Below, in pieces: positions 56,226 to 64,000 of a stretch of DNA of 64,000 nt. The stretch's first letter is position 1. Each line of letters opens with the position of its first letter. Under the pieces are notes generated by a model that saw only the letters and a list, made by a program, of their open reading frames with translations, was not told the origin of the DNA and ran no database searches. This DNA comes from Elysia chlorotica. Its lineage: Eukaryota; Mollusca; Gastropoda; Plakobranchidae. A program made the position numbers and the translations under genes. The stretch is from contig RQTK01000213.1 in assembly GCA_003991915.1 (NCBI GenBank), positions 446,130 through 510,129 of the forward strand, in the 5' to 3' direction.

Positions 56226-56519
56226 TCTCAGTCACCCACACGAGATTGGATTCGAATCTCGCATCCCTTGTGTTAAATGTACATCAAGCTATTGCTGAAA
56301 TCTTGTTATTTTGGGCATCAGGAACAATGAAGATTAACGTACTAACGTTTAATTATAGCTATCACTTTTACCAATTGTGATACGGCGTCATAGGATAATA
56401 AGTGTCACGAGTGTTGTTTAATTGGAATCATTAGACGTCTAAGTACATATAATATATAGGAAGGCTTATACAGGGAAAGAAAGAAAAACAGCAAGGGCCT
56501 AGTTATTAAAACAATGGAT

Positions 56520-56523
<4 letters not shown>

Positions 56524-56553
<30 letters not shown>

Positions 56554-56745
56554 GGGCCTATGTATCTTTCTCTCTCTTTCCCCCTTTCTCCTTCGCGAGC
56601 TCACCATATATGAACTCCCGATGATTCATTGCTAAAATATGCCTTTCCCACTTAATTATGAAACAATAATTGTTTAGCTTGTCTATATTATTCATTCTTT
56701 TACCCTCCTTTCCCTCTGTCTCTGTCTGCCTGACTGTGTCTCACC

Positions 56746-56798
<53 letters not shown>

Positions 56799-56806
56799 TA
56801 ATAATA
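56524..56806. repeat. (AT)n and (AAT)n tracts
   Basis: AT repeat at 56524-56550 and AAT repeat at 56749-56806. Confidence 0.93.
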
Positions 56807-57963
56807 CAGTTTATTTATGGAGCGCCATGTCTAAATAACTCAGCTTTTTACATATTAAAATGTCATTAAAAAAAAAAGAATGTATGACATAGTGACATAG
56901 AACATAGATAATAATACATTTCATAAAATAACAATTCAAAAGCAGTCATTCATAAAAGAACATGATTTGCATACATGATTAAGATAAGCGATCAAGCTAA
57001 TGCGTTTTAACAGTGTTTTTTTTTTACCCTTTTAAAAGCTTTTATTTTTTGATATCTCGACGTTTTTGTTTGTCATTCCTTATTAACCTTAACTTCATTT
57101 TTGGTACAAGTAAAGAAGTAAACACTCTCCCCAGCTTTTCGATGATTATCCTTCGAACATTTATTCACACTGACATTAGAATTTCTTTTTGTAATCGTAG
57201 GTTAATTAAAAGTATCCTCGTTTTCCGACAAACCCTATATAATTGGAGGTGGAGCATGCTTGGTTCTGAACCGCTCATAGAATATCAATATATTTTTTTT
57301 ACTAAGCGAATGTAGCTGCACATTGATAATAAATCTATCAGCTGTGAGTAGTCTTTTGTACTATTTGGTGTGGTCTATGCCTTTTTGCACATCTTTTCAT
57401 CACCGATCTATTGACTCTAAAACTGTATACACTTGCCTCTTTGTACGTCACATTTGATGGAAGCAAACATGTTCTAATAATAGCATTGTTAGAAGACCAT
57501 CTTTGGATGATAGCAACGCACAATCAGTCGCGTTTAATTAGTACAGTGTTCGCTTAGGCTATTTGGAGACTGTGCCAATGAACGCGCGCGCCGGTGTATG
57601 TGTGTGAATGACACATGACTTGATTGTGCCAGATAGCGACCAAGACAGTGACGTCCCGGGTAGTTTTCCACTCTCCGGAGAGCGTCGAGAAATGATGATA
57701 TAGGGCGGTGAACGATCCTGAATGGAGCCGGTTTCGCCTGTGATTGTGATTGATAAAATTATGTATGACCACTGACTTGTAACTAGATAAAGCCCTACTG
57801 AGGATTTCATTGTCTATAGGATTGGCGAGAGCATCATTGTGTTGGCTGAACTTCATGCAGGTAGCCGGTGATTGTCTTGTTGTGGAGCAATGTGTTTATT
57901 GTTGTGGTTATCATTTCCTTCTTAAATCTCTGTAACAAAATTACTATTTATAATTACAGTAGA

Positions 57964-57967
<4 letters not shown>

Positions 57968-58005
<38 letters not shown>
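57968..58005. repeat. (GTA)n microsatellite
   Basis: About 12 GTA units, intergenic. Confidence 0.93.
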
Positions 58006-58006
<1 letters not shown>

Positions 58007-60296
58007 CAATAATAGTGATAGTGGTGATACTAATACACACTGTACGTGTATTGTTTTTGAAACGGCATCCCTTATAACAAAAGCTGGAAGCGCTGTTCAT
58101 AGTCATCTACATTTTTAAATATCATTCACTTTGAAATATATTATGATTTTGAAATGTATTATTGTTAACACCATAATCGCCTGTAATACTTTTAATATTT
58201 AGTAGTATGTAATGCTTCGCCATCAAACTAGTGTATTAGTGCCGTTGTTGTTTTTTCCATTCAATTCCATGTATTAATCTAATTTCGTCGTATGTTCTCC
58301 TCGGTGAGTCATCCTCAACTCTTACTTTGGACGGATCCCTACTCAATATGGAAATGTTTATGTATAGCGCCACTATAGAACCATCACCCATATAATTATG
58401 TATGGACTGTCCATGTGACTGTGAGTCATGTTGTGACGGTGGTTTTACACATAATTATTGGCCTAGTGCCCTGAACTGGCTCTAGCGGAAGAGATCTATC
58501 CATCATGCACTTTAAAGTTTTACACTGGTTGAGATTGTTAATAGCTTTTGTCTTTGGGAATATATAATCATTTTATATAGTCATCAGGAAAATAACAAGT
58601 TATAAGTTTTAAAAAAAAAAAGCTGCACATACTAGAACACGATACATGAATATGTAGAATATAATAACAAACGCGTTTTTCATCCTTATTTTCGTTTATC
58701 TGTATTACCTGCATTCCATATTATTTCTTGTGTTATCTGTTCACAAAATAATGCAGAGCTTATAGATAGATTGCTTGGCCAGTCATTTAAGTTATCTGTT
58801 AACCGGTTATCAAATCTTCCACGTGGCTATCTAATAACGAGTGACATTGGATGTAATGTGGATACTGTTTTACTTGTGGACAATGGCTTGCTCGCAGTCA
58901 GGGTGTTAACTAGTTCTTAAAGCTCTAGGTGTAAGTTGAAAGGATTTGAACATAGATTTTGATTCGATTACACACGGAAATCTCGCTAGAGATCAAATGA
59001 GTTACAGTGTATAAACTAATTAAACATCTTTTCTGAGTGATTCAAGTATACTTAACGTAAGTGTAAGTGTTGCAAACGTTGAGTGGGAAGCGTCAAAAGA
59101 AGAGATACGCTTTTCTTATGTGATCTGTGCTGATATACTAGCATTGCATAATGTTGGTCTAGGAGATAAAACTCTCAGTGAAAATCAGTGTTTTTATCGT
59201 GATTGATTTCACTAATAAGTATGTTGTCAGAAGGAAGGTAATGTTCACCGATGAAAAGATATCCTTTGCGGTTTTTACTGCTCTGGCTCTTGAAACGTTT
59301 TTATTGACAAATATCAACAGTCAATTTACTTTATGAATGTTCCAGACAACTTCCCATCTTTGAATAACGTACGATTGTTTTTTTTTTTTTTTACTTTTTG
59401 AAATGGATACTTTGACAACTAAATTGACAATTTTAGGCCCAAAGTTTCTGACGTATTTTTTTCTTGTCTTTAAAATGCATGGATTAATAATAAATTGTTA
59501 CTGTTTGGCAGTAAGAGGAACAAATGATAAATACTATAAATTAGAAAAGAGCAGTTTAATCATTTTCATCGAATGGAATACGATATAACCATATGAGTAA
59601 GAAGTGTAAACTCTGAATACATTGCGACACCCCTTTTGGCTTTGTGATTTGTAGTTAATAACAAAATATCATTGCAGATTTTGCTATTGATTTTTCCAAA
59701 CGGAACCACTATGATTGATTTTTTTTCTATTTTTTTTCAGATAGGAAAAAAATCTCATTGGTACTCTATGAAAGAACTTCTACCTAGGTGAACATATTTG
59801 TTACACTTGTCATTTGCAAAAACAGAACAAAACCAAACAAAAACTAACATATCTTTTACCACATAGTGAGGTGCTGTTTTTGGGACCAACGGAATCTCCA
59901 AACGTTTCTACACCATGTCCCATCAAAATTATACATATTTATCTCTAAAATTTCATAAATGTACATAAATCCATTTTTGTTATCTCACTTAATAAACGTT
60001 TGTTTTGTTCTTATCCACAATATAATTAATGTGAAGAAGGTACATTCAATTTACTGTATTGGTTTGAATCTCATACCTCGTCACGCCCTGGCACTCTCAA
60101 TTTGTGGTTTGAAAAGCCATATACACGTAGTATAAAGTCTGTCTCAGCTACTCACCGTGTCCAGAACGTAATACTAGTTAGCGCAGCTCTATTTTTCAAC
60201 ACCACAACCAGTTTTCTACCTGAGGGATACCCCAAGTCATAGTGATTCTCTGTAGGGATATTGGCCTCTGGGCAGTAATTAGCTACAATCGAAACC

Positions 60297-60404
60297 ATGT
60301 CTGGCAGAAAAGCCAAAGAGACAACCTCAGCCATGGCTGGCAAGAAATCCAAAGAGACAACCTCAACCATGGCTGGCAAGAAATCCAAAGAGACAACTCC
60401 CCTT
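60297..60404 (+). repeat. In-frame 36-bp triplication at the SLC36 start
   Basis: Three 12-codon units begin at 60297, 60333 and 60369, each opening with ATG and encoding MxGxKxKETTxx. Units 2 and 3 have a better start context (CC-ATG-G) than the first. All three ATGs are in one frame, so leaky scanning would shorten the N-terminus by 12 or 24 residues. Confidence 0.95.
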
Positions 60405-61432
60405 CTCTATGAGCCCACCGTGGTCCGCACCACCAACGTGGGCCAGGCGAGACAGGCCCAGGCGGGGGGTGCAACGCGCATAAGCATAGAGCCCCAAGGG
60501 GCGCCAGTTCCCGTCGCCCAGCAGGTGAAGCAGCGGGCCACCTCCACCGTGCCCCCTCCAGTGAGCTCTGCAGGTCCCATGCTCGTGACCTCCGACAGTG
60601 AGGAATCATCGGCACCCTACGAGAGCTACCGGTACCAGCCCAAGAGCGGCGGCCCCGTGCAGCGGGAAGCTCGCCACGACCTACTGGCTTCAGACAGGTC
60701 TCTCATGGAGTCGACCACCAGGTAACTTTGTTTGTTTTGTAGCCAAATGTTCTACGTCAGCACTGTAGCCTATATTGGACAGGTTTCTCATGGAGTTGGC
60801 TACAAGGTAATTTTGTTTGTTTGTTTTGTAGCCAAATGTTCTACGTCAGCACTGTAGCCTATATTGGACAGGTTTCTCTTGGAGTTGGCTACAAGGTAAT
60901 TTTGTTTGTTTTGTAGCTTAACGTCCAGCGTCAGCAATGTATAGGCTTACTGGCTATATTGTGGACGGGCTCCAAGGCTAACGTCTGTCAATTAATCTCT
61001 TCCACACACGAAACTCATGGATCAGACTGTCACATAATACTGACACTGACCCAACCAGTAGGGGGTGAAATGAGACAAATAAATATTTGATCATAGTGGG
61101 TTTTGAAACAGGGGCCTGTCGTTTGGAAGACCGCACGACCACCAGATAAACAGTGATTTTATATTAATTTGATTTTTTGGGCGTTACGCCTTTATTCAGT
61201 TAATAATCATGTTAAAAAAAACATATAGAAAATAAGCAATGTTGGACCAGCTCCTGATACAAACTACGTTCGGGAAAGGAAAAGAGTGGGATGGGAAGTA
61301 GGCCCTATGCATAGAAACTGCATTTTCATTAATATCAAAACCTTTTCCTTATAAGCGGTTTAATTCAATAAAATGAAATGTATTGATTTTGAAATTATTA
61401 CAATCGTTGCATAAGTATTACATGTATTGTGA

Positions 61433-61506
<74 letters not shown>

Positions 61507-61615
61507 TGTTTCTCACTCGTCTTCTATCCAGGTCACTTTATCACAGCTTATTTAATTTCATAAAGTCCCAATTCCATTGTTTTTAAATTACTTTCTTTTT
61601 TCAAATCACTTAACC

Positions 61616-61687
<72 letters not shown>

Positions 61688-63932
61688 TGTTTCTCACTCG
61701 TCTTCTATCCAGGTCACTTTATCACAGCTTATTTAATTTCATAAAGTCCCAATTCCATTGTTTTTAAATTACTTTCTTTTTTCAAATCACTTAACCATAT
61801 AATCCCCATATTCACCCATATCCCTTACACCAGCAATATGGGAACCTTGATGCACCTCATCAAAGGAAACCTCGGCACTGGGATTCTTGCTCTGCCTAAA
61901 GCATTCAGCTATGCTGGGCTGTGGGTAAGTGTTTTACGGTTTCTTAATACTCATTGTCAACAACTAAGCTATCAAGGCTTATATTACTAAATATCAGTAC
62001 TGGGATTCTTGCTCTGCTATGCTGGGCTGCGGGTAAGTGTTTGACAGTTTCTTAATACTCATTGTCAGCAACTAAGCTATCAAGGCTTATATTACTAAAT
62101 ATGATGTCAGCGAAAGATAGGGAGGGAGAGAGAGAGAGACAAACAAAGAGGCAGAATATTTACCAGGATCTCACGAGAATCCAATCAGTAGAGAACACAA
62201 TAATTTGTTATTATTTTGAGCCCAGGACTCCTGATTATAATATATTCTACTAATCAAGTTGTTTGGCCTTCTGCAATTTAACTATTTTATATATAGAATT
62301 TAAAGTCATTTTTTATGATTTTTTTCTTTTGTTTCTTAATACTGCTTATATTTGTTTTATAAAGAAAAAACCTGCCATTTATGTACTCAAACAACGGATG
62401 TAAGTTATTGTGAACATTTTTTTGTTTATTTTTTAGTAAGTAGGCAGTGTACATCACCCTTTTAAATACCAATTATAAACACTTCTTAGAAAGCTGTACA
62501 ATTTATTTTCAACTTTCTATTTTACAACCATCTTTTGGTCTCCTACAGTTTGGTTTTGGAGGTATGCTGGCTATTGGATGTATAGCTCTTCACTGTATGC
62601 ATACTCTGGTCGACTGCAGCCATATTCTCTGCAAAAGGTACATTAACCAAACAAAATAAAACAAACCATTGTGCTTTACTATATTAAGGGTTTAAACGAC
62701 AAAACTCACTATATTCAGTTTCTTTAATTAAGTTTGAAAGTAGAAAATGTTAGTGAATTGTTGTTTTTTTTCCTTATAATTATTTTTGTGGACATTTTAT
62801 CATCTTTTAATTAGGCTTTATTGTTAAAACTACATGTACAAATATCTTATTTTTTAATAACACCAAAATTGTTGATTGACCTCACAAGTAATGAAAAGAT
62901 GTCATATATAAAGCATATATGTAAATTCATGTGGGTTTTGTTTTGGAGCCATCCATTGTATACATCGCCATTTGCTGTGTGAATGATTAGCAATTCAATG
63001 TGTTTAGAAAAAAACTAGACCTTAGTGTTAATACTGTGATGAAAATGCATGGCTTGTGATAATTGCTTTCTTTTTTGTAGCCCAATTACACATATATGTA
63101 TAGAGTGGGTTATGCTTACAGTTCATGCTCGTATGTTTTGTAATTTAAGCCTAATGACTCAACTTGTTGAATTGAATTTAAAGTTGAGAAAAAAGACAAT
63201 ATGGTTCATGTTCACGTGCTCAACTTAAGTGTTATAAAAAAAAAAATTTTTTAAAGAAAGGGGTTACCTTGTAATTTTTCCTTTTTAAAGTTTTTGCTAT
63301 TTATCTAGTTTTCGAGACACAATACAGTAATTTTTGTTTGTATCCACTTTTAATCTCTGTACCTGCTCTCTCCAGAACTGGAAGTATGTCCCTGGACTAT
63401 GCAGAAGTGCTTGAAGTGGCCCTGAAAACTGGACCAGAGAAACTGAGACGTTACTCACGGCTCGGCAAGTATGAACATAGCAACCCTAAGCTGACATGCC
63501 TTGTCCTGCTACTAGATGGCTTGAGTCAATTAGAAAATTTATTTGTCTTATTCCTGTTGTTTCCTTACTTTTTTTAAAGCTTAATTTCTCAGATATGTTG
63601 GGTATCCATGTAATATATATATATATATATATATATATCATGAGCTAGTCCTAGACCTTTACAGGCACATTTAAAATACAAGATATGCATGTAACAAGCA
63701 CACTTAAATGCGCATGAAAATAATGTGCCAGAGAGAACATTGAGCATTCTTTGTTTAAAACAGGTGTGCACTACTTGTTTCACAAATTTACATTTCAATT
63801 GTTTCTTTTTGTTAACATTGAAACAAATGTTTCATTCTTTGTCCCAGGAATATTGTGAACGGTTTCCTCATCTTTACACAGTTTGGCTTTTGTTGTGTGT
63901 ATATTGTGTTTATAGCTTCAAATATTAAAGAG
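60297..63932 (+). CDS. SLC36-type proton-coupled amino acid transporter, first five coding exons (partial)
   Basis: Exons 60297-60721, 61834-61924, 62549-62637, 63376-63468 and 63848-63932 join in phase to 261 codons. The gene continues past the window. Residues 1-142 are a long hydrophilic cytosolic N-terminus. TM1 (about 146-172) contains [20 protein letters not shown], the hallmark of the SLC36/PAT amino acid carriers. TM2 is [20 protein letters not shown], then a loop with [20 protein letters not shown], then TM3 with [23 protein letters not shown] proteins couple proton flow to uptake or lysosomal export of small neutral amino acids, and insect pathetic is a relative. The start lies in GAAACCATG, with two more in-frame ATGs at codons 13 and 25. 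Exon edges of this gene have been tandemly duplicated three times. Confidence 0.88.
60694..60917 (+). repeat. Tandem copies (x3) of SLC36 exon 1 end, donor and SINE tail
   Basis: Units start at 60694, 60779 and 60868 with ACAGGTTTCTCATGGAGT-like sequence, followed by a donor (GTAACT in the true exon, GTAATT in the copies) and TTTGTTTGTTTTGTAGCC. The first two run on into GCACTGTAGCCTATATTGG, a relative of the SINE 3' end. The third runs into the SINE itself. Confidence 0.92.
60909..61150 (-). mobile_element. tRNA-derived SINE, minus orientation
   Basis: TTAACGTCCAGCGTCAGCAA, GGCTATATTGTGGACGGGC and ACTGACACTGACCCAACC then AGTAGGG match, in reverse, the body and tail of the family at 20713. 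The B-box near 61100 is decayed. It lies in intron 1 of the SLC36 gene and abuts the triplicated donor. Confidence 0.75.
61437..61799. repeat. Nearly exact 180-bp tandem duplication headed by (CT)n
   Basis: Each copy is a CT run, then ACCATCTGTTTCTCACTCGT through TTCAAATCACTTAACCATA. Copies start at about 61437 and 61619 and look identical outside the CT tract, so the event is recent or an assembly duplicate. It ends about 35 bases before the SLC36 exon 2 acceptor. Confidence 0.97.
61876..62101 (+). repeat. Tandem duplication of SLC36 exon 2 end and following intron
   Basis: CTGGGATTCTTGCTCTG through TATATTACTAAATAT occurs at 61876-61997 and 61998-62101, offset 122. The second copy lacks about 14 exon bases between GCTCTG and CTATGC but keeps GGCTGCGGGTAAGTG, a good donor. 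Confidence 0.95.
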
Positions 63933-64000
63933 GTAATCAATATTTTTAAGCATCTTTTTTGGTCATGTTTTTTTTTTTGTAATTTGAATTTGTTATTTGA

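Noticed and set aside
57554-57856. A 100-aa minus-strand frame
   Set aside because: It overlaps another frame of similar length, shows no family motif and lies in a GC-richer patch that lengthens frames by chance.

Overview
The window looks like nuclear DNA of an invertebrate, most probably a gastropod or other mollusc. It is AT-rich and carries long introns with GT..AG junctions, dense simple repeats, tRNA-derived SINEs and a non-LTR retrotransposon remnant. It also has an Ig plus H-type-lectin gene of the sort expected in molluscan immunity. The species cannot be named from sequence alone. All gene models were built by hand, joining exons at matching splice phases and checking against remembered protein families; no search was run.

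Layout. (1) 192-4742, + strand: the last six exons of a FRAS1/FREM2-type extracellular matrix protein, ending in a furin-type site, one membrane helix and a PDZ-binding tail. (2) 4743-9990: intergenic, with a 240-bp ATC tract. (3) 9991-21606, - strand: a complete 12-exon SLC22-family transporter (596 aa). (4) 21607-33861: 12 kb of intergenic DNA with microsatellites, SINEs and a tRNA-like sequence between perfect 73-bp inverted arms. (5) 33862-43687, + strand: a second complete 12-exon SLC22 transporter (586 aa) with the same intron phases, head-to-head with the first. (6) 45356-48503, - strand: a two-exon secreted Ig plus H-type lectin gene with one reading-frame change between its domains. 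(7) 48504-60296: intergenic, with an assembly gap, an AGATCTAG-rich patch and SINEs. (8) 60297-63932, + strand: the first five coding exons of an SLC36-type amino-acid transporter, running off the window.

The genes do not form an obvious pathway. The two SLC22 genes are an inverted duplicate pair. The strongest unexplained theme is local tandem duplication that repeatedly copies exon edges with their splice sites. This is seen in FREM2, in both SLC22 genes and three times in SLC36. Other short tandem duplications lie in introns. No retrovirus, LTR element, Polinton, CRISPR array, rRNA or functional tRNA gene was recognised.
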